A DNA stretch of 64,000 bases, taken from contig NZ_CP049257.1 in NCBI RefSeq assembly GCF_011046535.1, positions 186,001 to 250,000 of the forward strand, given 5' to 3'. Below, piece after piece: positions 16,838 to 25,637 of this stretch (position 1 is the first letter of the stretch; every line of letters starts with the position of its first letter). The translations under genes were made by a program, and so were the position numbers. The notes beneath the pieces are model-generated. The model was not told the origin of the DNA, ran no database searches, and saw only the letters and a list, made by a program, of their open reading frames with translations. The stretch comes from Nocardioides anomalus. Its GTDB lineage: Bacteria > Actinomycetota > Actinomycetes > Propionibacteriales > Nocardioidaceae.

Positions 16838-18225
16838 CGCCGTTCATCATCGCTCTGGCCGACGACCTGCCGGAGCCGGTCGCACCGGGATGGCAGCTGA
16901 TCACGGGCACGCTGGTGGCCATCGCGCTGCTGGTCGTGCTCATCACCGTGGTGAAGCTCAACCCGTTCCTCGCCCTGATCCTCGGCGCGCTCGTGGTCGG
17001 GGTGATCGCGGGGGAGAACCTCCTCGACGTGCTCGACTCGTTCAGCGGGGGCTTCGGCGACACCGCCGCGGGGGTGGGCGTGCTGATCGCGCTCGGCGCG
17101 ATCTTCGCCAAGCTGCTGGCCGAGTCCGGCGGGGCCGACCAGGTCGTCGACACCATCGTCGGGCGCGCCTCGCCCCGGGCGCTCCCGTGGGCGATGGCGC
17201 TGGTCGGCGCGGTGATCGGGCTGCCGATGTTCTTCGAGATCGGCCTGGTGCTGCTGATGCCGGTCATCTACCTGGTGGCCCGGCGGGCCCAGATGTCGGT
17301 CATCACCATCGGGATCCCGGCGCTGGCCGGCCTGTCGGCGATGCACGGGTTCGTGCCGCCGCACCCCGGCCCGGTCACCGCGATCGACCTGGTCGGCGCG
17401 GACCTCGGGGTGACGCTGGGGCTGGGCCTGCTGGTCGCCGTACCGACGGTGATCGTGGCCGGTCCGCTGTTCGGTGCGCTGGCCGGACGGTGGGTGCAGG
17501 TGGAGGCGCCGTCGACGTTCGGCGACGGCGACCGCGAGCCGGTGCCGGCCGAGCGTCGGCCGTCGTTCGGCACCACGATCGGCACGATCCTGCTGCCGGT
17601 GGTGCTGATGCTGGCCAAGTCGGTCGCCGACATCGTCATCGACGACCCCGAGGACACCGTGCAGCAGGTCTTCGACGTGGTCGGCGAGCCGTTCGTGGCC
17701 CTGCTGATCGGCGTCCTGGTCGCGCTGGTGACCTTCGGCATCCGCGTCGGCATGTCGCGCGACACGCTGTCGGGGACGGTCACCGCGTCGCTGCCGCCGA
17801 TCGCCGGCATCCTGCTCATCGTCGCGGCCGGCGGTGGCTTCAAGCAGGTGCTGGTCGACAGTGGCGTGGGGACGCTGCTGGCCGACTGGGCGCGCGACGC
17901 CAACGTCTCGGTGCTGCTGCTGGCCTGGGTGCTCGCCGTGCTCATCCGGCTGGCCACGGGCTCGGCCACGATCGCCACGATCACCGCGTCCTCGCTGGTC
18001 ATCGATCTGGTCTCCGGCATGTCGACCTCGGAGGTCTCGCTGGTCGTGCTGGCCATCGGCGCCGGGTCGGTGTTCTTCTCCCACGTCAACGACGCGGGCT
18101 TCTGGCTGGTCAACCAGTACTTCGGGCTGACCGTCGGTCAGACCATCAAGACCTGGTCGCTGATGGAGACGGTGCTGTCGGTCTCCGGCCTGGGCTTCGT
18201 GCTCCTGGTCTCACTGGTCGTCTAG
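16834..18225 (+). CDS. gntP: Gluconate:H+ symporter, GntP family
   Basis: A 463-residue permease with about 12-14 hydrophobic segments. The GntP family motif LPMFFEIGLVLLMPVIYLV lies near residue 130, followed by LSAMHGFVPPHPGP and the C-terminal GSATIATITASSLVIDL and SHVNDAGFWLVNQYF signatures. It takes up gluconate at the inner membrane with protons. It is translationally coupled to gntK by the ATGA overlap. Its final 15 bp overlap the convergent EthD-like gene. Confidence 0.95.
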   Translation: MTPFIIALADDLPEPVAPGWQLITGTLVAIALLVVLITVVKLNPFLALILGALVVGVIAGENLLDVLDSFSGGFGDTAAGVGVLIALGAIFAKLLAESGGADQVVDTIVGRASPRALPWAMALVGAVIGLPMFFEIGLVLLMPVIYLVARRAQMSVITIGIPALAGLSAMHGFVPPHPGPVTAIDLVGADLGVTLGLGLLVAVPTVIVAGPLFGALAGRWVQVEAPSTFGDGDREPVPAERRPSFGTTIGTILLPVVLMLAKSVADIVIDDPEDTVQQVFDVVGEPFVALLIGVLVALVTFGIRVGMSRDTLSGTVTASLPPIAGILLIVAAGGGFKQVLVDSGVGTLLADWARDANVSVLLLAWVLAVLIRLATGSATIATITASSLVIDLVSGMSTSEVSLVVLAIGAGSVFFSHVNDAGFWLVNQYFGLTVGQTIKTWSLMETVLSVSGLGFVLLVSLVV

Positions 18226-18879
18226 CCGGTAGACGTACCGGCTGGACGGCACCAGGTCGATGTCGCGGTCGAAGCCGATCCTGGCCACGCTGGCCATCAG
18301 GGTGTCCAGCCTGCGCTGCAGCTCCCGGTCGTCGCCGCCGCTGCCGTAGAAGGCGTGGATGTCGGTCATGCCCGCGGTGGGGAACAGCTCCTCGACGAGG
18401 GCGTCCACTCGTCGTGGGGCGTTCGGCGTCAGCGCTCGGGTCACGACGTTCTGCACGTAGCCGGTGCTGGCCTGGGTCGCGAGCGCGACGGGCGTGTGCT
18501 CGACCAGCCAGCGGTGCAGCCAGACGTCGCGGTCCAGGTCGTCGGGCTTCGTGAGCACGGCGACGTTGGCCAGGGCGTCGGCGCGGACGCCGTCCACGGT
18601 CGCCGGCGGCTCGAGCGGGCGACGCTCGTCGACCTCCCAGCCGGCGAGCCGCTCGATCTCCTCGGCCAGGACGCGCGTCGGCTCGTCGGTGTCGGCCCAG
18701 ACGGTGACGACGGCTCGGACGGGGTCGGCGCCGGTGCTCAGGCGCATCGCGGGGGCGACGTCCTCGTCGTCGAGGTTGAGCTGGAGGCGCGTCGCGCCGG
18801 CGCCGGCCAGTCGCCTCTGCAGCCGCTCGTCACGAAGGGTGTCGGGTGCGACGCCCCAGGCGGCGTACATCAGCTTCAC
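18211..18879 (-). CDS. EthD-like dimeric alpha-beta barrel protein
   Basis: A 222-residue protein. The C-terminal half has the EthD pattern KPDDLDRDVWLHRWLVEHTP followed by TGYVQNVVTRAL, and the N-terminal half (WGVAPDTLRDERLQRRL) looks like a first, more divergent ferredoxin-like domain. Members often accompany oxidoreductases and may handle small hydrophobic compounds. GTG 18879 is supported by TAGGTT at 18887-18892. No oxidoreductase neighbour is present, so the pathway is unknown. Confidence 0.8.
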   Translation of the reverse strand: MKLMYAAWGVAPDTLRDERLQRRLAGAGATRLQLNLDDEDVAPAMRLSTGADPVRAVVTVWADTDEPTRVLAEEIERLAGWEVDERRPLEPPATVDGVRADALANVAVLTKPDDLDRDVWLHRWLVEHTPVALATQASTGYVQNVVTRALTPNAPRRVDALVEELFPTAGMTDIHAFYGSGGDDRELQRRLDTLMASVARIGFDRDIDLVPSSRYVYRLDDQ

Positions 18880-18886
18880 GGGCCCG

Positions 18887-18892
18887 AACCTA
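18887..18892 (-). promoter_or_regulatory. -10 element of leaderless gene at 18879
   Basis: TAGGTT on the minus strand ends 7 nt before GTG 18879. Confidence 0.45.
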
Positions 18893-19011
18893 GCCACCTG
18901 GCGTCCACAGGTGTCCCTGTCGGGGGCGGTCGTCCCCAGGGCGCTCGCCGCTGTCCGGCGGCTGTCGGTGCCGGTGGGGAGGGTCGTGGTGTCCCTGCGA
19001 GAGGAGGACTC

Positions 19012-19515
19012 GTGCTCCACCCCGATGACCAGTCCCAGGTCGTGTCCGTCGCCCCACCCCTGACCGCGTCCGAGGTCGAGGTGGTGGCCGGCTTGGCCGG
19101 CGTGGGCGCTGGCCCGCGGCGGGTGTGGCCCGGGCAGCCCGGCCGGCGCTCGCCGTGGCTGCCGTGTGCGGGCGGCTGCTGCCTGGTCGCCGAGGCGCGA
19201 CCCGGCGGCGACCCGGCGGGGTGGCTGCGGTTCCTGGTGCGCGAGGTGCTGGCGCCGGTGGCCCGCGACGCGCTCGCGCGGGCCGAGCGGATCGGGCTGC
19301 CGGGTGGCCACCGGGTGGACGGGGAGGTGCTGCTCGGCGGCCTGGGCGGGCCGCGCCTGCTGGTGGCGGCCGGCCGGCGGGTGCGGGTGGCGCCGCTCGA
19401 CGACGACCTGCTGCCCCTCGCCGCGCCGCGTCGACGACACCGGGGGGAGGTGGTGCAGCTGGCCGGTCACCCGACAACTGAAGAGCGGAGGCGGCGTCAG
19501 AGCACCGAGCGGTAG
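19012..19515 (+). CDS. Hypothetical protein
   Basis: A 167-residue protein starting at GTG 19012, which follows a strong Shine-Dalgarno GAGGAGG (about 19001-19007). The middle has a cysteine cluster (LPCAGGCCLVAEARPGGDPA) and a helix (FLVREVLAPVARDALARAER), then a beta segment (VDGEVLLGGLGGPRLLVAAG). Third-position GC is coding-like throughout. Its 3' end overlaps the convergent glycogen gene by 19 bp. No family recognised; the chain has no signal peptide or membrane helix. Confidence 0.65.
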   Translation: MLHPDDQSQVVSVAPPLTASEVEVVAGLAGVGAGPRRVWPGQPGRRSPWLPCAGGCCLVAEARPGGDPAGWLRFLVREVLAPVARDALARAERIGLPGGHRVDGEVLLGGLGGPRLLVAAGRRVRVAPLDDDLLPLAAPRRRHRGEVVQLAGHPTTEERRRRQSTER

Positions 19516-20714
19516 ACCTCGACGGTCCGGTCCGCGATCGCGGCCCAGCTGAAGTCCTCGATGGCCCGGCGCCGTCCGGCCCGTCCGAGCTCGTGCGCGC
19601 GGTCGGGGTCGCTGACGACCTCGGTCAGGGCGGCGGCGAAGTCCGCGACGTAGCGGTCCGGGTCCAGCGGCGTGCCCGTGCCGTCGGTGGCCTGGTCGAT
19701 GGGGACCAGGCGCCCGGTGGCCTCGGCGCCGGCCGCGCCGAGCCCGGAGTGCGCGTCGACGACGACCTCGGGGATGCCCCCGGTCGCCGTGGCCACGACC
19801 GCCGTCTCGCACGCCATCGCCTCGAGGTTCACAATGCCCAGTGGCTCGTAGATCGACGGGCAGGCGAAGGCCGTGGCGCCGGTCAGCAGCGCGACGACGT
19901 CGGCGCGGGGCAGCATGTCGGCGATCCACGCCACGCCGCTGCGGGTCTGGCGCAGGCCGTCGACGAGGCCGACCACCTCGGCCTCGATCTCGGGGGTGTC
20001 GGGCGCGCCGGCGCACAGCACGACCTGCACCTCGGGCGGGAGCTCGGCGACGGCGCGCAGGAACAGCGGCAGGCCCTTCTGCCGCGTGATCCGCCCGACG
20101 AAGACCACCGACGGCCGGTCGGGGTCGACGCCGAGCTCGCGGACCCGGTCGGGGTTCGGGGCGGGACGCCAGAGCTCGGTGTCGATGCCGTTGTGCACGA
20201 CGTGCACCCGGTCGGGGTCGACGGCGGGGTAGGAGCGGAGCACGTCCTCGCGCATGGCCGCGGAGACGGCGATGACCGCGGCCGCGGCCTCGTAGGCCGT
20301 CCGCTCGACCCACGAGGACACGGCGTACCCACCGCCGAGCTGCTCGGCCTTCCACGGGCGCATGGGCTCGAGCGAGTGGGCGGTGACCACGTGCGGCACG
20401 CCGTGCAGCAGGCCGGCCAGGTGGCCGGCGAGGTTGGCGTACCACGTGTGGGAGTGCACGAGGTCGGTGCCCGCGCAGCCGTCGGCGATGGCCAGGTCGA
20501 CACCGAGGGTCCGCAGCGCCGCGTTGGCGCCGGCGAGCTCGGCCAGGTCGGCGTACGACGCCGTCCCGGCCTCGTCGCGGGGTGCGCCGAAGGCGTGCAC
20601 GCGGGTCTCGAGGTCGTCGCGGGCCCGCAGCGCGCGGACCAGCTCGGCGACGTGCACGCCAGCGCCGCCGTAGATCTCGGGCGGGTACTCCTTGCTCAGG
20701 ACGTCGACACGCAC
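19497..20714 (-). CDS. glgA: Glycogen synthase / maltose-1-phosphate synthase (GT4)
   Basis: A 405-residue GT4 glycosyltransferase with two Rossmann halves. Visible sites: N-terminal SKEYPPEIYGGAGVHVAEL (acceptor/ADP-glucose loop), HTWYANLAGHLAGLLHG, VFVGRITRQKGL near residue 205 and the donor-binding PSIYEPLGIVNLEAMACETAV. It is much shorter than the GT5 enzyme of enteric bacteria and matches the actinobacterial type that makes maltose 1-phosphate from ADP-glucose and glucose 1-phosphate (GlgM of mycobacteria). Gene order supports this: it is divergent from glgC exactly as in mycobacteria. TAGCGT at 20722-20727 ends 7 nt before GTG 20714, so the transcript is probably leaderless. Confidence 0.92.
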   Translation of the reverse strand: MRVDVLSKEYPPEIYGGAGVHVAELVRALRARDDLETRVHAFGAPRDEAGTASYADLAELAGANAALRTLGVDLAIADGCAGTDLVHSHTWYANLAGHLAGLLHGVPHVVTAHSLEPMRPWKAEQLGGGYAVSSWVERTAYEAAAAVIAVSAAMREDVLRSYPAVDPDRVHVVHNGIDTELWRPAPNPDRVRELGVDPDRPSVVFVGRITRQKGLPLFLRAVAELPPEVQVVLCAGAPDTPEIEAEVVGLVDGLRQTRSGVAWIADMLPRADVVALLTGATAFACPSIYEPLGIVNLEAMACETAVVATATGGIPEVVVDAHSGLGAAGAEATGRLVPIDQATDGTGTPLDPDRYVADFAAALTEVVSDPDRAHELGRAGRRRAIEDFSWAAIADRTVEVYRSVL

Positions 20715-20721
20715 GGGCGTG

Positions 20722-20727
20722 ACGCTA
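20722..20727 (-). promoter_or_regulatory. -10 element of glgA
   Basis: TAGCGT on the minus strand, 7 nt before GTG 20714. Confidence 0.45.
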
Positions 20728-20755
20728 CTCCGCGCCGACCGCGGGCCGGCCGTGG

Positions 20756-20890
20756 TCAGCGGGTGGCGGTGCGGGCGCCCGCGCTGCTGGCCTGGTCCTC
20801 GCCGGCGGCCCGGGTGCTGAGCAGGGCCGAGACGGCGAGGGCGAGTCCGAGCACGAGGATGACGGCGATCCGCCAGGCCGGGACGGTCAT
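20756..20890 (-). CDS. Small membrane protein
   Basis: A 44-residue protein starting at ATG 20890: basic-aromatic N terminus, one membrane helix (WRIAVILVLGLALAVSALL) and a short polar tail (STRAAGEDQASSAGARTATR). Codon third positions are nearly all G or C. It lies between glgA and glgC on the glgA strand. Possibly a real small gene; function unknown. Confidence 0.55.
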   Translation of the reverse strand: MTVPAWRIAVILVLGLALAVSALLSTRAAGEDQASSAGARTATR

Positions 20891-20944
20891 GCCACCGACC
20901 CTGGCACGACCGGCGTCCCGGCGGGCGAGAACGCGGCAATCCGC

Positions 20945-20974
20945 GGGCTGACCTGGGCTGACCTGGGCTGACCT
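20945..20974 (+). repeat. Three tandem copies of a 10-bp unit upstream of glgC
   Basis: GGGCTGACCT occurs three times head to tail with no spacing (20945-20954, 20955-20964, 20965-20974). The array ends 16 bp before the -10 hexamer of glgC (20991), and CTGACC inside the last unit stands 17 bp from it, so it may double as the -35 region. The 10-bp period puts all copies on one face of the helix, suggesting a multi-site operator. Confidence 0.55.
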
Positions 20975-20990
20975 GAGCGGGGCGCGGGGC

Positions 20991-20996
20991 TACGGT
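20991..20996 (+). promoter_or_regulatory. -10 element of leaderless glgC
   Basis: TACGGT ends 6 nt before GTG 21003 and supports a leaderless glgC transcript. Confidence 0.5.
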
Positions 20997-21002
20997 GACC
21001 AC

Positions 21003-22250
21003 GTGACCGTCAAGCGACCGAAGGTGCTCGCGATCGTCCTGGCCGGTGGGGAGGGCAAGCGGCTGATGCCGCTGACGGCCGACCGGGCCAAGCCGGCGGT
21101 GCCGTTCGCGGGGATCTACCGGCTCATCGACTTCGCGCTCTCCAACGTCGTGAACTCCGGCTACCTGCAGATCGTCGTGCTGACGCAGTACAAGTCGCAC
21201 AGCCTGGACCGGCACGTGACCCAGACCTGGCGGATGTCGACGATGCTCGGCAACTACGTCGCGCCGGTGCCGGCCCAGCAGCGCGTGGGCAAGCACTGGT
21301 ACCTCGGCAGCGCCGACGCGATCTTCCAGTCGCTCAACCTCATCCGCGACGAGAAGCCCGACATCGTGGTGGTGGTCGGCGCCGACCACGTCTACCGGAT
21401 GGACTTCTCCCAGATGGTCGACCAGCACGTCGAGAGCGGCGCGGCGTGCACGGTGGCGGCGATCCGGCAGCCGATCTCGCTGGCCGACCAGTTCGGCGTC
21501 ATCGACGTCGAGCCCGAGGCGCCGACCCGGATCCGGGAGTTCCTGGAGAAGCCGACCGCTCCGGTCGGGCTGCCGGACAGCCCGGGCGAGGTGCTGGCGT
21601 CGATGGGCAACTACGTCTTCGACGCCGACGCCCTGGTCGAGGCCGTGACCCGCGACGCCACCACGGACGGCTCCAAGCACGACATGGGTGGCGACATCGT
21701 GCCGGCGTTCGTGCGGCGCGCCCAGGCCGGCGTCTACGACTACAAGGACAACGTGGTCCCGGGCTCGACCGAGCGCGACCGGGGCTACTGGCGCGACGTG
21801 GGGACGCTCGCGTCGTACCACGCGGCCCACATGGACGTGGTCTCCCCGCTGCCGGTCTTCAACATGTACAACTTCGACTGGCCGATCTTCACCTCCTACG
21901 GCCCGCAGCCGCCGGCGAAGCTCGTCCAGGGCGGCGACGGCACCAAGGCGGTCACCGACGAGGCGGTGCTCTCGCCCGGCGTGGTGGTCAGCGGCGGCAC
22001 CGTCCTGCACTCGGTGCTCTCACCCGACGTCCGGGTGGCCAGCGGGGCACGCGTCGAGGGCTCGGTGCTGCTGCACAACGTCCGGGTCGGCGAGGGCGCG
22101 GTCGTGCGCAACGCGATCATCGACAAGAACGTCGTCGTCCCGCCCGGCGCCGAGGTCGGCGTCGACCCGGTGCTGGACGAGAAGCGCGGCTTCCTCGTCC
22201 AGGACGGCCTCACCGTGCTCGGCAAGGACCAGGCCTTCCCCGACCTCTAG
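21003..22250 (+). CDS. glgC: Glucose-1-phosphate adenylyltransferase
   Basis: A 415-residue enzyme of normal GlgC length. N-terminal nucleotidyltransferase domain with [19 protein letters not shown], the [18 protein letters not shown] segment, GTADAIFQ-like [11 protein letters not shown], and [14 protein letters not shown]-terminal left-handed beta helix with hexapeptide spacing ([19 protein letters not shown]). It makes ADP-glucose from glucose 1-phosphate and ATP, the first committed step to glycogen or alpha-glucan, and supplies the divergent glgA(glgM) product. The GTG start is supported by the upstream -10. Confidence 0.97.
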   Translation: MTVKRPKVLAIVLAGGEGKRLMPLTADRAKPAVPFAGIYRLIDFALSNVVNSGYLQIVVLTQYKSHSLDRHVTQTWRMSTMLGNYVAPVPAQQRVGKHWYLGSADAIFQSLNLIRDEKPDIVVVVGADHVYRMDFSQMVDQHVESGAACTVAAIRQPISLADQFGVIDVEPEAPTRIREFLEKPTAPVGLPDSPGEVLASMGNYVFDADALVEAVTRDATTDGSKHDMGGDIVPAFVRRAQAGVYDYKDNVVPGSTERDRGYWRDVGTLASYHAAHMDVVSPLPVFNMYNFDWPIFTSYGPQPPAKLVQGGDGTKAVTDEAVLSPGVVVSGGTVLHSVLSPDVRVASGARVEGSVLLHNVRVGEGAVVRNAIIDKNVVVPPGAEVGVDPVLDEKRGFLVQDGLTVLGKDQAFPDL

Positions 22251-22834
22251 AGGATCCCGGCGGCCCGCGCCGGCTCGGCGTACGCCGCGGCGAGGGACTC
22301 CACGGTGTCGTGGGCGTTCAGGCCGCTGGGGTTCGGGACGACCCACAGCTCGGCGCCGGCCAGCGGCTCGGGCTGGCGACCGACGACGGCGCGACGCGCG
22401 GAGAAGGCGGCGCGGTACGCCGTGATGCCGGCGACCGCCACGACGCCCGGCCGGGTGCGCTCCACGGTCTCGACGAGCCGCTGACCGCCGGCGCGGTACT
22501 CCTCCGGCGTCAGCTCGTCCGCCCGGGCCGTGGCCCGCGGGACGACGTTGGTGATGCCGAGGCCGCGGGCGCGGAAGTAGTCGCGGTCCTCGTCGGTCAT
22601 CCCGGACGCGGGGTCGATGGCGCGCTCGATGATGCCGGCGCGGAGCAGGGCCGGGTAGAACCGGTTGCCCGGTCGAGCGAAGTGGGTCTGCACCGCGGCC
22701 GTCCACAGTCCGGGGTTGATGCCGACGAAGAGCAGGCGCAACGGCTGGCCGGGCTCGGGCAGCAGGTCGGGCACCTCGGCGTCGCGGAACGCCTCGAGCT
22801 CGGCGCGGGTGAACGTGCGGCGGGGAGGGGGCAC
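22247..22834 (-). CDS. mug: G/U mismatch-specific uracil-DNA glycosylase (Mug type)
   Basis: A 195-residue enzyme with the Mug/TDG motifs: [20 protein letters not shown] near residues 36-55 (the GINPG motif activates water) and [13 protein letters not shown] near 165 (the NPSG intercalation loop). It removes uracil and related bases from mismatches opposite guanine, in base-excision repair. GTG 22834. The gene converges with glgC, overlapping its last 4 bp, and is divergent from a lipoprotein gene. Confidence 0.92.
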   Translation of the reverse strand: MPPPRRTFTRAELEAFRDAEVPDLLPEPGQPLRLLFVGINPGLWTAAVQTHFARPGNRFYPALLRAGIIERAIDPASGMTDEDRDYFRARGLGITNVVPRATARADELTPEEYRAGGQRLVETVERTRPGVVAVAGITAYRAAFSARRAVVGRQPEPLAGAELWVVPNPSGLNAHDTVESLAAAYAEPARAAGIL

Positions 22835-22883
22835 CGGCGCAGCCTGCCGGAACCGGGCTCGGGACGCTACCGTCCCAAGGGTC

Positions 22884-23417
22884 ATGCGCCACCCTCTCGG
22901 AACCGTCCTGCCCACCGTCCTGCTCGCCGTCCTGCTGACCGGCCTGACCGCGTGCGGCGACGACTCCGGCACGGTCGCCGACGACCCGCCGCGCTCGGCC
23001 ACCCCCACCCCGAGCTCCTCGGACTCCCCGGGCGGCGACGACAGGCCGGGTCCGGGCGACCCGGTCGAGTTCGAGCTCGTCACGACCCTCACCGAGACGG
23101 CGGCCCGGGGCGACGTCTCCACGGAGGCCGTGCCGCTCCCCGACGACCCCGCGGTCCAGCAGTTCGTGGCGGCCTTCACCGAGCCCCTGCAGGCGTCGGT
23201 GGAGCAGGCGGTGGCCGGCGCCGCCGTACCAGACGACATGCAGCTGTACGGCGCGGTCGTCAACGTGGGCTGCGACGCCCCGGACCAGGTGCAGGTCGTG
23301 GAGAACGCCGGTGCGCTGCAGGTGATCGCCGAGAAGGTGCCCGACCCCAAGCGGGAGTGCTTCGCGCCGATGACCACCGTCGCACTGGTCCTCGTGCCGG
23401 CCTCCGCGGTCGGGTGA
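22884..23417 (+). CDS. Lipoprotein of unknown function
   Basis: A 177-residue protein with a lipoprotein signal: LAVLLTGLTACGDDS carries the lipobox LTAC, with lipidation expected on Cys24. A Ser/Pro/Asp-rich linker follows, then a domain with two cysteines (NVGCDAPDQ, KRECFAPMT). ATG at 22884; a TACCGT -10 lies at 22868. No family recognised. It converges with the phosphodiester glycosidase gene (3-bp gap). Confidence 0.82.
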   Translation: MRHPLGTVLPTVLLAVLLTGLTACGDDSGTVADDPPRSATPTPSSSDSPGGDDRPGPGDPVEFELVTTLTETAARGDVSTEAVPLPDDPAVQQFVAAFTEPLQASVEQAVAGAAVPDDMQLYGAVVNVGCDAPDQVQVVENAGALQVIAEKVPDPKRECFAPMTTVALVLVPASAVG

Positions 23418-23420
23418 GGC

Positions 23421-24611
23421 TCAGCTCGCGGGCACCGCGTCGTAGGTGACCTCGAGGCCGTTCGCGACCGGCCTCGGGTGTCCGTCCGAGGGCGAGTTGG
23501 CCACGGCGAGCGACTGGTCGGCCTGGCGCACGAGCATGATCGAGGACCCGCCGCCGTCGAGGTTCAGCGCGTCCTCGACGCCGAGCCGCTCGAACAGCTG
23601 CGCCATCTCCTTCATGGTCAGCCCGCGGCTGAAGTCCTGGCGGCCGTCGACGACCAGGAGCAGCAGCTGACCGGTGTCGCGGTCGAGGCCGATCGCGGTG
23701 CGCGGGTGCAGGTCGACGTCGCCGCGCGAGATCCGGACGCCGTCGCGAAGGATGTAGGTGTTGCCGGTGAGGACCACCGCGGCGTCCTCGGACAGCGTCA
23801 CGTCCGCGGTCAGCCGCTGCCCGACGCGGATCCGGGCCAGCTCGCCGGCCCCGCGACCACGCCCGACCAGCACCAGGTCGCGCACGCCGAGGCGGCGCGG
23901 GAAGGTCCGCTGGTTCGCGGTCACCCGCCCGCCCTTCACGATGACCATCCGCACGCCGCGCCGCTGGCCGTCGGTCACGCGGTAGCTCCGCAGCTTGCCC
24001 CACGCCCGCGTGTACAGGCCGATCCCGCCCGGCCGCACCGACGGCGAGTTCACGGTGGTGACGTCGAGGCCGGGTCGCTGGCGGAGGACCGCGTCGGCGT
24101 ACACGTCGCTCAGGTGCGGTACGCCGGCTGGGTCGATCCAGAACGCGCTGTTCCACCCGCTCTGGACGCCGTTCAGCACGCCGCGGTCCCGGTCCCGAGC
24201 CACCCCGAGCGGCGCCTCGGTGTCGCGGATGTCGAAGAAGTCGCCGTTGACCGCGACCACGGCGTCCGGGTCGACCACGTCCGCGACCGGCTGCCGCGCC
24301 GCGACGTCCGCGCCGGCCACCACGTCCAGGCCGAGCCCCGGCGTCGCCGGGTCGATGCGCACCAGCTGGCCGCGCGTCACGCCCCGGGCGCCGGTCAGCG
24401 TGAACTGCTCGAAGCTCACGCCCGGTGCCACCGGGTAGGTGACCAGCGTCGTCCACGTGTCCTCGGCCCGCAGCGCCGCGGGCAGCGGCAGCGCGCGCTC
24501 GCCGCGTGCGCCGTCGGAGGTCTGCGGCGGCTCGGCCCAGCCCGGGGCCGTCGTGAGGCCGGCCGTCGTCGCCAGGACGAGGCCGACCGCGAGCACCCCG
24601 AGCCGACCCAT
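23421..24611 (-). CDS. Secreted phosphodiester glycosidase (NAGPA domain)
   Basis: A 396-residue secreted protein. Signal peptide at residues 1-27 (VLAVGLVLATTAGLTTAPG). The NAGPA/phosphodiester glycosidase domain shows VAVNGDFFDIRDTEAPLG near residue 120, RTAIGLDRDTGQLLLLVVDG near 300 and the C-terminal signature ALNLDGGGSSIMLV near 350. Relatives remove sugar caps from phosphodiesters, including GlcNAc-phosphodiester in eukaryotes and exopolysaccharide or teichoic acid linkages in bacteria; the substrate here is unknown. It lies 27 bp behind the matrixin gene on the same strand, so the two secreted hydrolases may be co-expressed. Confidence 0.92.
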   Translation of the reverse strand: MGRLGVLAVGLVLATTAGLTTAPGWAEPPQTSDGARGERALPLPAALRAEDTWTTLVTYPVAPGVSFEQFTLTGARGVTRGQLVRIDPATPGLGLDVVAGADVAARQPVADVVDPDAVVAVNGDFFDIRDTEAPLGVARDRDRGVLNGVQSGWNSAFWIDPAGVPHLSDVYADAVLRQRPGLDVTTVNSPSVRPGGIGLYTRAWGKLRSYRVTDGQRRGVRMVIVKGGRVTANQRTFPRRLGVRDLVLVGRGRGAGELARIRVGQRLTADVTLSEDAAVVLTGNTYILRDGVRISRGDVDLHPRTAIGLDRDTGQLLLLVVDGRQDFSRGLTMKEMAQLFERLGVEDALNLDGGGSSIMLVRQADQSLAVANSPSDGHPRPVANGLEVTYDAVPAS

Positions 24612-24638
24612 GCCCTGAGGGTAGGGCGCTCAGCGCCC

Positions 24639-25523
24639 TCAACAGGGGAGCGCGTGCAGCTTCTCGAGTCCCCTGAGGTCACCGCTGCCGAAGCCGGTCT
24701 GCCCGACGTACTCGGCGTTCATCAGTTCGTCCACGTCGTCGACGTGGTCCAGGCCCAGCACGTGCCCGAGCTCGTGGGCCAGGATCAGCACCTGCGACTG
24801 CTCGTCGCCGGTCGCCTCCATCCGCGCGTACGCGTCGGCGTCCAGCACCACCAGCCCGGTCACGAACCGCACCCGTCCGCCCACCTGCTGCGGCGTGCTC
24901 CCGCCGATCCCCGCCGTCGACCCCGCCAGGTCCGGCACCTCGCTGTCGTCCGCCCACGCCACCAGCACCGGCGGCGGCGAGTCCGGGTCCACGCGCCGGC
25001 CCTCGAAGGACCGGTCCACCGACGTCCCGTCGTACTGGAAGTCGAACCCGCTCGCCTCGCTCACCGTCTCCACGCCCGCCCGCACGATCCGCTCCCACCC
25101 GTCCGGGGCGCCCTCCGGGTTGACGACGTACCGGATCGGCGAGCAGTGGTCCCACCCCACCGGGTCGCCCGCCCCCGTCTCGACCACGAACGAGTACGAC
25201 CCTGCGTCCTTCCCCGTCAGCTGGTCGGCCAGCTGCCGCAGCCGGTAGCCCGTCATCCCCGGGTCGTGCAACATCACCACTCCCGCCAGCACCCCGCTCA
25301 CCAGCAGTCCCGGCAGCACCGGCCCCGTCGTACGCCGCCCGTCCCGCCCCCGCCGCCCCCGCCGGTGCCGCCGCTCACCCGACCCGACCGGCACCGCCGC
25401 CCCCAGCCCGTGCTCGCGGTCGACGCGGTCCAGCTCCTCCAGCCTCCGCATCGCCTCCCGCCGCCACCGCCGCTCCGCGCGGCGCGCGCGCCGAGATCCC
25501 CCCACCCCCCGATTCTCGCCCAC
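24639..25523 (-). CDS. Membrane-anchored matrixin-type zinc protease
   Basis: A 294-residue protein if read from GTG 25523; ATG 25451 would remove the first 24 residues. A basic cytoplasmic tail (RRARRAERRWRREAMRRLEE) precedes a membrane helix (VLPGLLVSGVLAGVVML). The catalytic domain carries the metzincin zinc motif LILAHELGHVLGLDHVDD followed by the Met-turn segment DELMNAEYVGQTGFG. It resembles M10-type matrixin proteins of actinomycetes that act outside the cell. The last residues, LHALPC, end in a cysteine that could pair with the one in DHCSPIRYVV. Confidence 0.9.
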   Translation of the reverse strand: MGENRGVGGSRRARRAERRWRREAMRRLEELDRVDREHGLGAAVPVGSGERRHRRGRRGRDGRRTTGPVLPGLLVSGVLAGVVMLHDPGMTGYRLRQLADQLTGKDAGSYSFVVETGAGDPVGWDHCSPIRYVVNPEGAPDGWERIVRAGVETVSEASGFDFQYDGTSVDRSFEGRRVDPDSPPPVLVAWADDSEVPDLAGSTAGIGGSTPQQVGGRVRFVTGLVVLDADAYARMEATGDEQSQVLILAHELGHVLGLDHVDDVDELMNAEYVGQTGFGSGDLRGLEKLHALPC

Positions 25524-25586
25524 CGCCCCACACCCACCGTCGGCCCGCTGTCCACAGACCGGATCTCTCCGGGTCGTCAGGCGCGT

Positions 25587-25602
25587 CGTACTTCGGTACG
25601 GT
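25587..25602 (+). promoter_or_regulatory. TTCG hairpin overlapping a -10 element
   Basis: CGTAC-TTCG-GTACG (25587-25600) is a 5-bp stem with a TTCG tetraloop. The TACGGT -10 candidate for the lipoprotein gene at 25638 occupies 25597-25602, inside its right arm. A leader of about 30 nt with GGGAAAGGA precedes the ATG. Confidence 0.35.
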
Positions 25603-25637
25603 CCAGTCAAGGTTCTCCTTCTCGGGAAAGGACCCTG

